Assembly (NCBI RefSeq): GCF_900108565.1
Contig: NZ_LT629971.1
Location: 1,426,001-1,490,000, forward strand
DNA: 64,000 bases
Reading direction: 5' to 3'
DNA from: Mycolicibacterium rutilum
Lineage (GTDB): Bacteria > Actinomycetota > Actinomycetes > Mycobacteriales > Mycobacteriaceae
A program made the position numbers and the translations under genes. The notes under the pieces were generated by a model. It did no database searches, was not told the origin of the DNA, and saw only the letters and a program-made list of their open reading frames with translations. Below, one piece after another: positions 1-13,934 of the stretch; the stretch's first letter is position 1, and each line of letters begins with the position of its first letter.

Positions 1-12
1 CGCGGCCTCAGA

Positions 13-2146
<2,134 letters not shown>

Positions 2147-2182
2147 TCCCATTCGCCCATAGATGCCGAAGGCTGATTACCG

Positions 2183-5251
<3,069 letters not shown>

Positions 5252-5282
5252 CCGACGACCGGACGACGTGAAGGAGCCGTAG

Positions 5283-6140
5283 GTGGGTTCACCGAACGAG
5301 CCGGGATACCCGCGTGCCGGCGAGGGTCCCGACGGCGCCAACGGCCCGAACAACGGGCCGGGGGCGAACGGTTCGGCCGGTAACCACCAGTCGCTGGGCC
5401 CGCGGCCCGGCGGCGACTCCGGGGACGTGCCGCCCTGGCAGCGTGGCCCGGCGGCGCGTGCGGCGCAGCCCGGGCCGCGGCCCGCAGAACCGAGGCGCGC
5501 GCCCCGCGGCGATGACGACCACTCCCCCGGCGTGGACGCCAGGCTGAACCGGTTCGTCGGCGGCGGCGGCGCGACCCCGACCGAGGAGGTGCCGGTGCGG
5601 GAGCGCCAGGACGCGCCGCGTTCGGAGGCTTATGCCAGCGAGTTGCCCGATCTGTCCGGGCCGATGCCGCGCCCGCAGCAACAGCAGCCGCCGCGTAAGC
5701 CGGCCGAGCGGTCCGGCGGTGAGCCCGCAAGGCCGGCGGCCGGTTCCCGCGTGCAGGTCGGCACCCGGCACAAGGGGCCGGTCCGGGCCAGCATGCAGAT
5801 CCGCCGGGTCGACCCGTGGAGCACGCTGAAGGTGTCGCTGCTGTTGTCGGTCGCGTTGTTCTTCGTGTGGATGATCGCGGTCGCGTTCCTGTACCTCGTG
5901 CTCGGTGGCATGGGCGTGTGGAGCAAGCTCAACAGCAACGTCGGCGACCTGCTGACCAGTGCCGGTGGTGGCGCCGGCGGCGAGTTGGTCTCCAGCGGAA
6001 CGATTTTCGGCGGCGCCGCGCTGATCGGATTGGTCAACATCGTGCTGCTGACGGCGATGGCGACGATCGGGGCGTTCATCTACAACCTGTCCACCGACCT
6101 GGTCGGCGGTGTGGAGGTCACGCTGGCCGACCGGGACTAG
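5283..6140 (+). CDS. DUF3566 transmembrane protein (Rv0007 orthologue)
   Basis: Conserved actinobacterial membrane protein of unknown function, always found just after gyrA in mycobacteria. 285 residues. About residues 1-165 are disordered, rich in Gly, Pro, Arg and Ala. The C-terminal DUF3566 domain begins near [18 protein letters not shown] and holds two predicted membrane helices (about 180-207 and 240-265), with the C-terminus ending LADRD. The GTG start is 31 nt after gyrA, with a GAAGGAG RBS at 5270-5276. It is probably part of the gyr transcription unit. Identification rests on position and domain architecture; a role in growth or division is only suggested by its neighbours. Confidence 0.9.
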   Translation: MGSPNEPGYPRAGEGPDGANGPNNGPGANGSAGNHQSLGPRPGGDSGDVPPWQRGPAARAAQPGPRPAEPRRAPRGDDDHSPGVDARLNRFVGGGGATPTEEVPVRERQDAPRSEAYASELPDLSGPMPRPQQQQPPRKPAERSGGEPARPAAGSRVQVGTRHKGPVRASMQIRRVDPWSTLKVSLLLSVALFFVWMIAVAFLYLVLGGMGVWSKLNSNVGDLLTSAGGGAGGELVSSGTIFGGAALIGLVNIVLLTAMATIGAFIYNLSTDLVGGVEVTLADRD

Positions 6141-6162
6141 GGTCGCGGCGGGTGGGCGCGGT

Positions 6163-6192
6163 TTGGGCGGGAGCCTACGATTGCGGTAATCT
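6163..6192 (+). promoter_or_regulatory. Candidate promoter for tRNA-Ile
   Basis: TTGGGC (6163-6168), an 18-bp spacer and TAATCT (6187-6192) make a good SigA-type promoter. Transcription would start about 19 nt before the mature tRNA. Confidence 0.55.
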
Positions 6193-6217
6193 CGTCGCTC
6201 GGCCGTACCGGCGTAAC

Positions 6218-6291
6218 GGGGCTATAGCTCAGGCGGTTAGAGCGCTTCGCTGATAACGAAGAGGTCGGAGGTTCGAGTCCTCCTAGCCCCA
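6218..6291 (+). tRNA. ileT: tRNA-Ile (GAT)
   Basis: A 74-nt cloverleaf. Acceptor strand GGGGCTA pairs with TAGCCCC, discriminator A at 6291. The anticodon loop CTGATAA gives anticodon GAT; the T-loop TTCGAGT is present. CCA is not encoded. It lies after the DUF3566 gene and before tRNA-Ala, as in other mycobacteria. Confidence 0.97.
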
Positions 6292-6308
6292 CGGAAAGGT
6301 TTCACACC

Positions 6309-6434
6309 ATGAAGTTGGTGGCGGTGCTCGCCATGATCGCCGCGGCAGCCGCGGTGGCCGTCTGGCGCTCACGCACCGGCGCAGAGGTGTGGCACGTGGC
6401 GCCTGACGCGCCGTCGGCGAACCAGGGGCCTTAG
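6309..6434 (+). CDS. Tiny DLW-39-like membrane protein between the two tRNAs
   Basis: A 41-residue reading frame, MKLVAVLAMIAAAAAVAVW followed by a charged tail with EVWHVAPDAP. An N-terminal hydrophobic helix (about residues 3-19) and a short acidic/aromatic tail match the small actinobacterial DLW-39 family, which characteristically sits between tRNA-Ile and tRNA-Ala near gyrA. Here the conserved tripeptide position reads EVW. An upstream GGAAAGG (6293-6299) can act as RBS. Its stop codon lies inside tRNA-Ala: the last 10 nt of the frame (6425-6434) are the first 10 of the tRNA. Function unknown. Confidence 0.7.
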   Translation: MKLVAVLAMIAAAAAVAVWRSRTGAEVWHVAPDAPSANQGP

Positions 6435-6497
6435 CTCAGTTGGTAGAGCGCTACCTTTGCAAGGTAGATGTCAGGAGTTCGATTCTCCTAGGCTCCA
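6425..6497 (+). tRNA. alaT: tRNA-Ala (TGC)
   Basis: A 73-nt cloverleaf. Acceptor GGGGCCT pairs with AGGCTCC (one G-T wobble), discriminator A. Anticodon loop TTTGCAA gives anticodon TGC. D-arm AGCTCAGTTGGTAGAGC and T-loop TTCGATT are present. No separate promoter is obvious, so it is probably read through from ileT and the small gene between. Confidence 0.97.
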
Positions 6498-6509
6498 CAA
6501 ACCTGTCTC

Positions 6510-7298
6510 ATGAGTGCAATGCGCGAAGTCACGTACGACGTCGACGGCTTGACCATGGTCGCCCACCTGGCGTTGCCGCAGGGCGAGGGCCCGTGGCCAG
6601 CCGTGCTCATCGGACACGACGGGATCGGCCTCGACGACTATCAGCGGCGCCGCGCCGACGAGCTGGCCGACCACGGTTACGCCGCCTTGGCGATGGACTA
6701 TCACGGTGGCCAGTTGTTCACAGGTCGACCGGAAGCGATGCTGGCCCGGGTCATGCCGCTGCTGGCCGACGCTGAGCGGATGCAGGCGATCGGCCGTGCC
6801 GCGCTCGATGTCCTGCTGGCGGTGCCCGGTGTCGACACCGGCCGCCTCGCCGCTCTCGGCTATGGCGCGGGCGGACGCATCGTGCTCGAACTCGCCCGGG
6901 CAGCGGTGCCGTTCAAGGCCGTCGCCGTCGTCCATCCCGGGCTGCAGGACGTCGACGCCGAGGACTGGACGAACGTGGCCGGCGCTGTCCTTCTGTGTAC
7001 CGGTTCCGACGACCCGCTCTGCACCCCTGACCAGGCCCTGACGTTCGGCCGCACGCTTGGGGACGCCGGGGTCGATTGGCGCCTGAATGTCTACGGCGGC
7101 GCCCAGCACGCTTTCTGGGCCCAGCCGACGAACCCCGACGGGTCGCCTGCCGACGGGACCACCCACAGCCAGCCCACCGTGCCCGGCGTCGGGTATCACC
7201 CCACACACACTCCGCGTGCATGGCGGGCGGTGCTGGACCTGTTCGAGGAAGCCCTCGGGGGCCGAAACGACGCGCGCCCGGGCTCACGGCCGCGGTGA
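6510..7298 (+). CDS. Dienelactone hydrolase-family protein lacking the nucleophile
   Basis: An alpha/beta-hydrolase of the dienelactone hydrolase type, 262 residues. The usual nucleophile elbow G-x-C-x-G-G is here GYGAGG, so the Cys position is Gly119. The acid (TGSDDPLCTPDQ) and the histidine (GGAQHAFW) are still present. It therefore cannot use the normal thiol mechanism; it may be non-catalytic or use another residue. The lid and C-terminal HTPRAWRAVLDLFEEAL region look intact, so it is not an ordinary decaying gene. The ATG start lies 12 nt after tRNA-Ala. It converges on cwsA with a 15-nt overlap. Confidence 0.88.
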   Translation: MSAMREVTYDVDGLTMVAHLALPQGEGPWPAVLIGHDGIGLDDYQRRRADELADHGYAALAMDYHGGQLFTGRPEAMLARVMPLLADAERMQAIGRAALDVLLAVPGVDTGRLAALGYGAGGRIVLELARAAVPFKAVAVVHPGLQDVDAEDWTNVAGAVLLCTGSDDPLCTPDQALTFGRTLGDAGVDWRLNVYGGAQHAFWAQPTNPDGSPADGTTHSQPTVPGVGYHPTHTPRAWRAVLDLFEEALGGRNDARPGSRPR

Positions 7299-7682
7299 GA
7301 CCTCCACACTCGGCGGTAGCGGCGACGGCTCCTTCTGCGTGGAGCGCCGCACGATCGAGAACGCCACCGCTCCCCCGGCCAGCGCCACGACGCCGACGGC
7401 GGCCACCAGCAGCGGGCGCCGGCGCCGCCGCGAGCGCGCCTTGGTCACCGCCGCGGGCAGACCCGCCACCACTTCCTGCGCGACCGCCAGCTCCTTGGCC
7501 AGCTCGGCCTTGAGCCGTCCGGTGCGGTACCGCTCGCCCACCCAGGACGCCGACGACTGGGCGCCGTTCAGGCCTAGGCCCACCGCCCCGCGGGTAACGT
7601 CGACCGGGCCGAGCGCGGTGTACTTCAGCCCACGGCTCAACCGCTGGCCGGGACTCAACCGGACATCCGTCTTCGGGCTCAT
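7284..7682 (-). CDS. cwsA: Cell wall synthesis protein CwsA
   Basis: Orthologue of Rv0008c. In mycobacteria CwsA works with CrgA and Wag31 in polar growth and septal peptidoglycan synthesis. 132 residues: a conserved N-terminal cytosolic region (LSPGQRLSRGLKYTALGPVDV), a basic stretch KARSRRRRR, one membrane helix near the C-terminus (LLVAAVGVVALAGGAVAF) and a short outer tail. Recognised by this architecture and by its place beside ppiA. Confidence 0.9.
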   Translation of the reverse strand: MSPKTDVRLSPGQRLSRGLKYTALGPVDVTRGAVGLGLNGAQSSASWVGERYRTGRLKAELAKELAVAQEVVAGLPAAVTKARSRRRRRPLLVAAVGVVALAGGAVAFSIVRRSTQKEPSPLPPSVEVSPRP

Positions 7683-7787
7683 CGCACACCTTTCTCACCG
7701 CGCCGAGGGGTCGCCCCCAGCCTGCCACCTACCGCAATCCCACGGTGCCCGTTGGCCGCCGAACGCGGCGTGGCACACTGACAACCC

Positions 7788-8315
7788 GTGACGAGCCCCA
7801 TTCAGACCGCGACCGCGACGCTGCACACCAACCGCGGTGACATCAAGATCGCACTCTTCGGAAACCATGCACCCAAGACCGTCGCCAACTTCGTGGGACT
7901 GGCACAGGGAACCAAGGACTACAGCGGCGAGAACGCCTCGGGCGGCACCTCCGGACCGTTCTACGACGGCGTCGTCTTCCACCGCATCATCGCCGGCTTC
8001 ATGATCCAGGGCGGCGACCCGACCGGCACCGGCCGCGGCGGACCGGGCTACCAGTTCGAGGACGAGTTCCACCCGGAGCTTCAGTTCGACAAGCCCTACC
8101 TGCTGGCGATGGCCAACGCCGGACCCGGCACCAACGGCTCGCAGTTCTTCATCACGGTCGGCAAGACGCCGCACCTGAACCGGCGGCACACCATCTTCGG
8201 TGAGGTCGTCGACCCCGAGTCGCAGAAGGTCGTCGACGCGATCGCCAACACCGAGACCGACCGCAGCGACCGCCCCACCGACCCGGTGGTCGTCGACTCC
8301 ATCACGATCGCCTAG
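7788..8315 (+). CDS. ppiA: Peptidyl-prolyl cis-trans isomerase A (cyclophilin)
   Basis: Cyclophilin that catalyses proline isomerisation during protein folding, cytosolic. 175 residues with the active-site block [19 protein letters not shown], then [16 protein letters not shown] and HTIFGEV. The GTG start is 105 nt after the divergent cwsA start. It ends 6 nt before the convergent PH-domain gene. Order and sequence match Rv0009. Confidence 0.96.
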   Translation: MTSPIQTATATLHTNRGDIKIALFGNHAPKTVANFVGLAQGTKDYSGENASGGTSGPFYDGVVFHRIIAGFMIQGGDPTGTGRGGPGYQFEDEFHPELQFDKPYLLAMANAGPGTNGSQFFITVGKTPHLNRRHTIFGEVVDPESQKVVDAIANTETDRSDRPTDPVVVDSITIA

Positions 8316-8321
8316 CGGCGT

Positions 8322-8744
8322 TCAGGAACCGGCGCCGGCGTATCCGGCGTCGGTCAGGGCGTCGAGCACATCGAGCGGATCGGCGCCCAGATCCCAACGG
8401 CTGAACACCAGCAGCCGGTCGTCGGCGGTATCGATCTCGAGCAGCCGCACTTTGCGGGCCAGCCGACGGAACTCGGTGATCCGGATCAGCTTGATGTCCG
8501 CGCGAGCCAGCACCCGCGTGCCCACCCAACCGCGGGTTACCAGGCCGTCGTTTCCGATTGCCAGTTTCGGCCGCGCGCGCCACGACAGGCTTGCAAACAA
8601 GATCAAACCCACCGCGGCAATGCCGGCCAGGACACGTCCGGGAGGGTCTGTGATCAGGCTCACAGCGGCGACAGCCAAGATAATCCCGCCTACGCCGCAC
8701 GCGACGATGCCGCCGGTGGGAGGGCTCCACTCAGTTTGCTGCAT
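8322..8744 (-). CDS. Membrane protein with bacterial PH-like domain (Rv0010c orthologue)
   Basis: 140 residues from ATG 8744 (MQQTEWSPPTGG), matching the start of Rv0010c; an earlier in-frame start at 8789 would add an unsupported leader. Two hydrophobic helices (about residues 11-55) are followed by a small PH-like domain with ADIKLIRITEFRRL and the conserved end LDVLDALTDAGYAG. Function unknown; it is a constant member of the oriC-proximal cluster. Possible DnaA boxes lie directly upstream of the start. Confidence 0.88.
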   Translation of the reverse strand: MQQTEWSPPTGGIVACGVGGIILAVAAVSLITDPPGRVLAGIAAVGLILFASLSWRARPKLAIGNDGLVTRGWVGTRVLARADIKLIRITEFRRLARKVRLLEIDTADDRLLVFSRWDLGADPLDVLDALTDAGYAGAGS

Positions 8745-8747
8745 CCG

Positions 8748-8788
8748 TTTTCCACACCCTTTAACCGCTGCGAACGGGGTTATCCACA
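8748..8788 (+). promoter_or_regulatory. Two DnaA-box-like sites upstream of the PH-domain gene
   Basis: A perfect consensus box TTATCCACA is at 8780-8788 and a one-mismatch box TTTTCCACA at 8748-8756, in the same orientation with starts 32 nt apart (about three helical turns). They sit immediately upstream of the minus-strand gene starting at 8744. The rest of this intergenic DNA (8789-8899) holds small palindromes such as ATCACA-TCCG-TGTGAT. Confidence 0.5.
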
Positions 8789-8899
8789 AGTGCTATCCCC
8801 AATGGGGATGAATCACATCCGTGTGATCCGGTTACCGCGAGGTTGCTGACCGGGTAACGCGCAGCGACGAGAATGAATTCATCCCTTTGCTCGGCGCGG

Positions 8900-9163
8900 T
8901 CAGCGCCAGCGCATCGTGAGCAACAAGCCGGTGATCATGAAAGCAAACGCGATCGCGTAGTTCCACGGACCGAGGTCCTGCAGGAACGGGATGGCCGACG
9001 ACGCCAGCTGGAAGACCAGCAGCCACACCAGGCCGATCAGCATCAGACCGATGAACAGCGCCACGAACCAGATGCTCGACGGGCCGGCCTTCACCTTCAC
9101 GGGCGTCCGGCTCACCGCGTTGGCGGTGAAGTCGTTCTTCTTGCGGACCTTGGACTTGGGCAT
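8900..9163 (-). CDS. crgA: Cell division protein CrgA
   Basis: Small divisome protein that in mycobacteria binds FtsZ, FtsQ, FtsI and CwsA. 87 residues from ATG 9163 ([12 protein letters not shown]), the conserved basic N-terminus. Two membrane helices follow ([20 protein letters not shown] and the segment after [11 protein letters not shown]). Ends LLLTMRWR as in the family. Divergent from the DUF881 gene with 98 nt between them. Confidence 0.95.
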   Translation of the reverse strand: MPKSKVRKKNDFTANAVSRTPVKVKAGPSSIWFVALFIGLMLIGLVWLLVFQLASSAIPFLQDLGPWNYAIAFAFMITGLLLTMRWR

Positions 9164-9261
9164 GGTTACCTTCGGGACAACTAGGTGCGACGATGTTGGC
9201 ACGAGCCTATCGCAGGCCCGGCGCGGCGCGGTCGGGCGAGCAGGCGGAAACCGGGGAGACG

Positions 9262-10017
9262 ATGCGACGCTGGCGGCTTACACAGGGCGGGTGGCGCCTC
9301 GGCGTGCCCGTGGTGTGTCTGCTGGCCGGTCTGCTGCTGGCCGCCACGCACGCCGTCTCCGGCGGCGGGGAGATCCGGCGTAGCGACGCACCCCGGCTGG
9401 TCGACCTGGTGCGTGAGGCGCAGCAGTCGGTGGATCGCCTCAGCGCCCAGCGCGACGCCCTGGTGACCGAGGCGGATTCCCATCACGGCGGAAGCCCGGG
9501 CGCCGACGCCGCGCTGGCCGCGATCACCGGGCGCGCGGACCGGCTGGCGGCCGAGGCGGGGCTGGACCCGCTGCGGGGGCCGGGGCTCGTCGTCACCCTC
9601 AACGACGCCCAGCGCGACGCCGAGGGCCGGTTCCCCCGCGACGCGACCCCCGACGACCTCGTGGTGCACCAGCAGGACATCGACGCGGTGCTCAACGCGC
9701 TGTGGAGTGCGGGCGCCGAGGGCATCCAGATGCAGGATCAGCGGATCATCGGCACGTCGGCGCCGCGATGCGTGGGCAACACCCTGCTACTCAACGGCCG
9801 CACCTACAGCCCGCCGTACGTCATCACCGCGATCGGCGACGCCGATGCCATGCGCACCGCCCTGGCCGCCGCGCCGCTGGTGACGCTCTACCGGCAGTAC
9901 GTGGTGCGGTTCGGGCTGGGGTACTCCGAGGAGCCGCGGTCGTCGGTCGAACTTGTCGGCCACAGCCAGCCGGTGCGGATGCAGTTCGCCAAGCCCGCCG
10001 GTCCGATCGGTTACTGA
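9262..10017 (+). CDS. DUF881 membrane-anchored protein (Rv0012 orthologue)
   Basis: 251 residues from ATG 9262, chosen because GGGGAG (9253-9258) is a good RBS and because the hydrophobic anchor [20 protein letters not shown] then starts near residue 13. A coiled-coil stretch ([20 protein letters not shown]) leads into the DUF881 domain with [33 protein letters not shown] and [18 protein letters not shown]. Probably an extracytoplasmic protein; role unknown. It sits between crgA and trpG as in all mycobacteria. Confidence 0.9.
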   Translation: MRRWRLTQGGWRLGVPVVCLLAGLLLAATHAVSGGGEIRRSDAPRLVDLVREAQQSVDRLSAQRDALVTEADSHHGGSPGADAALAAITGRADRLAAEAGLDPLRGPGLVVTLNDAQRDAEGRFPRDATPDDLVVHQQDIDAVLNALWSAGAEGIQMQDQRIIGTSAPRCVGNTLLLNGRTYSPPYVITAIGDADAMRTALAAAPLVTLYRQYVVRFGLGYSEEPRSSVELVGHSQPVRMQFAKPAGPIGY

Positions 10018-10040
10018 GCCCTGGCAAGTAATCTGGACTG

Positions 10041-10727
10041 ATGCAGGTTTTGGTCGTCGACAACTACGACAGCTTCGTGTTCAACCTCGTCCAGTACTTG
10101 GGTCAGCTCGGGGTGCACGCGCAGGTCTGGCGTAACGACGACGACCGGCTGGCGACCGACGCCGACATCGCCAAGGCCGCGGCCGAGTTCGACGGTGTGC
10201 TGCTGTCCCCCGGCCCGGGCACCCCGGAGCGGGCGGGGGCGTCGATCCCGCTGGTGCGGGCGTGCGCGCAGGCCGCCACTCCCCTGCTCGGCGTGTGCCT
10301 CGGCCACCAGGCGATCGGGGTCGCGTTCGGCGGCACCGTCGACCGTGCGCCCGAGCTGCTGCACGGCAAGACCAGCGTCGTGCACCACTCGAATACCGGT
10401 GTGCTGCAAGGCCTTCCGGATCCGTTCACCGCGACGCGGTATCACTCGCTGACGATCCTGCCCGACACGGTGCCCGCCGAACTCGAGGTCACCGCGCGCA
10501 CCGAGGGCGGCGTCATCATGGGTGTGCGCCACGCCGAATTGCCGATCCACGGGGTGCAGTTCCACCCCGAGTCGATCCTCACCGAGGGCGGCCACCGCAT
10601 GCTGGCCAACTGGCTGGGCTACTGCGGGACGGCCCCGGCCGAGTCGCTCGTGCGCCAGTTGGAGGACGAGGTCGCCAGCGCGCTGCAGGCGGGCCGCACC
10701 GCGGCTACTGCGCGAAGCTCAGCGTGA
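10041..10727 (+). CDS. trpG: Glutamine amidotransferase, anthranilate / aminodeoxychorismate synthase component II
   Basis: Class I glutamine amidotransferase that supplies ammonia to chorismate-using partners (tryptophan or folate route). 228 residues. N-terminal VLVVDNYDSFVFNLVQYL, oxyanion LSPGPGTP, nucleophile Cys in GVCLGHQAIG and catalytic HGVQFHPES are all present. A -10-like TAATCT at 10029-10034 lies 6 nt before the ATG, so the mRNA may be leaderless. The 3' end overlaps the convergent pknB end by 23 nt. The sequence cannot say whether the partner is TrpE or PabB. Confidence 0.95.
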   Translation: MQVLVVDNYDSFVFNLVQYLGQLGVHAQVWRNDDDRLATDADIAKAAAEFDGVLLSPGPGTPERAGASIPLVRACAQAATPLLGVCLGHQAIGVAFGGTVDRAPELLHGKTSVVHHSNTGVLQGLPDPFTATRYHSLTILPDTVPAELEVTARTEGGVIMGVRHAELPIHGVQFHPESILTEGGHRMLANWLGYCGTAPAESLVRQLEDEVASALQAGRTAATARSSA

Positions 10728-12582
10728 TCGACGACCCGAAGGTCACCGGCGTTCCCGCCGACGGCTCCTGAGTCACGACGCCGTTGGACGGCACGCCGCT
10801 GTTCTGCGCGTTCGGCAGCTTGATCAACCCGCCGGTCCAGCCCAGGCTGCGCAGGTAGGGCTCGGCCTCGGTCCAGAACATCCCGCGCAGGTCCGGCATC
10901 GTGAACTGGTTGCCGCGCGACACCTGGATCTGGATCACGGTGTCCACCGCCACGTTCTGGCCCGCCGTCGGGCTGGTGCCGACGACCTGGCCGACCGACC
11001 TGATGCTGTCGACCTGCACGTCGACACTGTTCGCGAACCCGGTCTCGGTCAGGATGCGTCGGCAGTCGTCGACGGTGAGGCCGACGCAGTCGGGCACCAC
11101 CTTGCTGTCCGGACCTGATCCCACGATGATCGTGATCTCGTTGGTGACCGCCGCGGTCTGATTCGCGGGCGGGTTGGTGCCGATCACCTTGTCCTTCAGT
11201 TCAGGAGTCGACGGCGACGCGGACTGCCGGAACTTCTCGAACCCGGCCTCCCGCAGCCGCTGCGCGGCCTCGGTGTAGGTCAGGTTCTTGACGTCGGGGA
11301 TCTGGCGCTGTTCCGGACCGACCGAGACGTTGAGCGTGATCTCCTCGCCGGCGTCCACCGACGAATCGGCGGTCGGGTCCGTGCTGATCACATGGCCGAC
11401 CGGCACCGCGGAGTCCGTCTGCTGCTCGGTGCGGGTCTTGAAGCCGCGGTTCTGCAGCTCGGCGATCGCATCGTCCCTCGCCTGCCCGCTGACGTCGGGC
11501 ACCTGAACCTCTCGGGTGCCGTTGCCGAACATGTTGATCGCGACGGTCACCACAACCGTCAGCACTGCCAGCGCGGCGACCGCGATCAGCCAGCGGCCGA
11601 CCGATCCGCGGCGCTCGCGGTCGGCGTACTCGGGCGGCTGCGGCCGCGACACCGGTTCGATCGGCTCGGTGCGCTGGTGCGTCGGCGGGGTGGACATCAG
11701 CGAGTTGCGCTCGGCGTCGGTGAACACCTTCGGCGCGTCCGGCTGCTCACCGCTGTGCACCCGCACCAGATCGGTGCGCATCTCGGCGGCCGTCTGGTAG
11801 CGGTTGTCGGGGTTCTTGGCCAGCGACTTGAGCACCACCGCGTCGAGTTCGGGACTGATCGCCGAATTGCGCTGCGACGGCGGTACCGGATCCTCGCGGA
11901 CATGCTGGTAGGCGACCGCCACGGGCGAATCACCGATGAAAGGCGGCTCGCCGGTGAGGATTTCGTAGAGCACGCAGCCCAGCGAGTAGACGTCGGAGCG
12001 GGCGTCGACCTTCTCGCCGCGGGCCTGCTCGGGCGACAGGTATTGCGCGGTGCCGATCACGGCGGCGGTCTGGGTGACGCTGTTGGCGTCGGCCAGCGCG
12101 CGGGCGATGCCGAAGTCCATCACCTTCACCGCGCCGGTCTTGCTGATCATGATGTTCGCGGGTTTGACGTCGCGGTGGATGATGCCGTGCTGGTGGCTGA
12201 AGTTCAGCGCCTGGCATGCGTCGGCGATCACCTCGATGGCCCGCTTGGGCTCCATCGGGCCGTCGTTGTGCACGATGTCGCGTAGCGTGACGCCCTCGAC
12301 GTACTCCATCACGATGTAGGGCAGCGGCCCGGTCGGCGTCTCCGCCTCGCCGGTGTCGTACACGGCGACGATGGCCGGGTGGTTCAGCGCGGCGGCGTTC
12401 TGCGCCTCGCGGCGGAACCTCAGATAGAAGCTCGGGTCGCGCGCGAGGTCGGCGCGCAGCACCTTGATCGCGACGTCGCGGTGCAGCCGCAGATCGCGCG
12501 CGAGATGGACCTCGGACATGCCGCCGAAGCCGAGGATGTCGCCCAGTTCATACCGGTCGGACAGGTGTTGCGGGGTTGTCAT
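10705..12582 (-). CDS. pknB: Serine/threonine protein kinase PknB
   Basis: Transmembrane receptor-like kinase that controls peptidoglycan synthesis and polar growth. 625 residues. Kinase domain about 1-280 with glycine loop [18 protein letters not shown] lysine, [11 protein letters not shown] catalytic loop and DFGIA. A cytosolic juxtamembrane linker leads to one membrane helix (about 331-352), then four PASTA repeats (first begins VQVPDVSGQ, last begins FTMPDLRGM) that bind muropeptides outside the cell. ATGA overlap with pknA implies translational coupling. Last gene of the fhaA-pknB operon. Confidence 0.98.
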   Translation of the reverse strand: MTTPQHLSDRYELGDILGFGGMSEVHLARDLRLHRDVAIKVLRADLARDPSFYLRFRREAQNAAALNHPAIVAVYDTGEAETPTGPLPYIVMEYVEGVTLRDIVHNDGPMEPKRAIEVIADACQALNFSHQHGIIHRDVKPANIMISKTGAVKVMDFGIARALADANSVTQTAAVIGTAQYLSPEQARGEKVDARSDVYSLGCVLYEILTGEPPFIGDSPVAVAYQHVREDPVPPSQRNSAISPELDAVVLKSLAKNPDNRYQTAAEMRTDLVRVHSGEQPDAPKVFTDAERNSLMSTPPTHQRTEPIEPVSRPQPPEYADRERRGSVGRWLIAVAALAVLTVVVTVAINMFGNGTREVQVPDVSGQARDDAIAELQNRGFKTRTEQQTDSAVPVGHVISTDPTADSSVDAGEEITLNVSVGPEQRQIPDVKNLTYTEAAQRLREAGFEKFRQSASPSTPELKDKVIGTNPPANQTAAVTNEITIIVGSGPDSKVVPDCVGLTVDDCRRILTETGFANSVDVQVDSIRSVGQVVGTSPTAGQNVAVDTVIQIQVSRGNQFTMPDLRGMFWTEAEPYLRSLGWTGGLIKLPNAQNSGVPSNGVVTQEPSAGTPVTFGSSITLSFAQ

Positions 12583-13934
12583 GACAATGTCTGTTCTGAA
12601 GCCGAAAGTCGCAGGTCACCCGGCCGGTCCGGCGGGGAGTGGAGCACCGGCATCGTTGCCGGTGATGCCATCATCTGCGATGGGGTTACCCCCGATTGTC
12701 CCTTATCACCCCCGGGCGCCCGCGGGCCGGTCGTGCCCGGGCCACGGTCAGGCGCCGCGGCCGGCGACTCGAACGGGGTGGTCTCGGTGATCGTGTTGGT
12801 GATCGTCGGCGGCTGCGGACTCTGGTCCTGACGGTCCTGCGCGTTGAGCACGATCAGGATCGCGATGATGATCGCCAGCGCACCCAGGACGCCCGCCGCC
12901 CACAGCAGCGCCCGCTGACCCGACGAGAACGTGCGCCGCGGCGGGGGCGGACGGTGACTGCCGGTGGCCGGCCTCGGTCGCGCGGCGGTCGCGGGCGCGC
13001 GGCCGGTCATGTCCGCGGCTGCTCGTGCCTGGGTAGCCGACGGCACCGCGGTGGGCGCGGCGCGGCCGATCGACGGTGCGGCGTTCGGTCGCGGCGGGCG
13101 CCGGCCGGAGCGCACCGCGGCGACCGCGTCGGCGAACGCGCCGCCCGACCGGTAGCGCATCCCCGGATTCTTGACCAGGGTGATCTCGATCAGCTCGCGC
13201 ACATTGGGCGGCAGATCCGCGGGCAGCGGCGGGGGAGTCTCCTTGATGTGCTTCATCGCCACCGTCAGCGCGCCGTCGCCGGTGAACGGCCGCTTGCCCG
13301 AAACCGATTCGTAGCCAACAACTCCCAGCGAGTACACGTCGCTGGCGGCGGTCGCGTCGTGGCCGAGCGCCTGCTCGGGAGCGATGTACTGGGCGGTGCC
13401 CATCACCATCCCGGTCTGCGTGACCGGGGCGGCGTCGACGGCCTTGGCGATGCCGAAGTCGGTGAGCTTCACCTGACCGGTCGGGGTGATGAGGATGTTG
13501 CCGGGTTTGACGTCGCGGTGCACCAGGCCGGCGGTGTGGGCGACCTGCAGGGCGCGGCCGGTCTGCTCGAGCATGTCGAGCGCGTGCCGCAGCGACAGTC
13601 GGCCGGTCCGCTTGAGCACCGAGTTGAGCGGTTCGCCGTTGACCAGTTCCATCACCAGGTACGCGGTGCGGCCCTCGCCGTCCATGTCGGTCTCGCCGTA
13701 GTCGTACACGCTGGCGATGCCGGGATGGTTGAGCATGGCGACCGTGCGGGCCTCGGCGCGGAACCGTTCGACGAACTCGGGGTCGGTCGAGTACTCGGCC
13801 TTGAGCACCTTGATCGCGACCCGGCGCCCGAGCCGTGAGTCGACGCCTTCCCAGACCTGACCCATGCCGCCGGTGGCGATCAGCCGCTGCAGCCGGTACC
13901 GGCCCGACAGCGTCACTCCCACGCGGGCTGTCAT
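12579..13934 (-). CDS. pknA: Serine/threonine protein kinase PknA
   Basis: Essential partner of PknB in control of growth and division. 451 residues. Kinase domain about 1-280: [36 protein letters not shown] and activation loop with [19 protein letters not shown] Pro/Ala/Arg-rich linker precedes one membrane helix (about 338-360); the short outer tail is rich in Pro, Thr and Gly with no PASTA repeats. Start and stop overlap its neighbours by 4 nt on each side. Confidence 0.97.
   Translation of the reverse strand: MTARVGVTLSGRYRLQRLIATGGMGQVWEGVDSRLGRRVAIKVLKAEYSTDPEFVERFRAEARTVAMLNHPGIASVYDYGETDMDGEGRTAYLVMELVNGEPLNSVLKRTGRLSLRHALDMLEQTGRALQVAHTAGLVHRDVKPGNILITPTGQVKLTDFGIAKAVDAAPVTQTGMVMGTAQYIAPEQALGHDATAASDVYSLGVVGYESVSGKRPFTGDGALTVAMKHIKETPPPLPADLPPNVRELIEITLVKNPGMRYRSGGAFADAVAAVRSGRRPPRPNAAPSIGRAAPTAVPSATQARAAADMTGRAPATAARPRPATGSHRPPPPRRTFSSGQRALLWAAGVLGALAIIIAILIVLNAQDRQDQSPQPPTITNTITETTPFESPAAAPDRGPGTTGPRAPGGDKGQSGVTPSQMMASPATMPVLHSPPDRPGDLRLSASEQTLS

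Noticed and set aside
9193..9261. Earlier start for the DUF881 protein.
   Set aside because: It would add a basic 23-residue leader before the membrane anchor; ATG 9262 has GGGGAG at suitable spacing.
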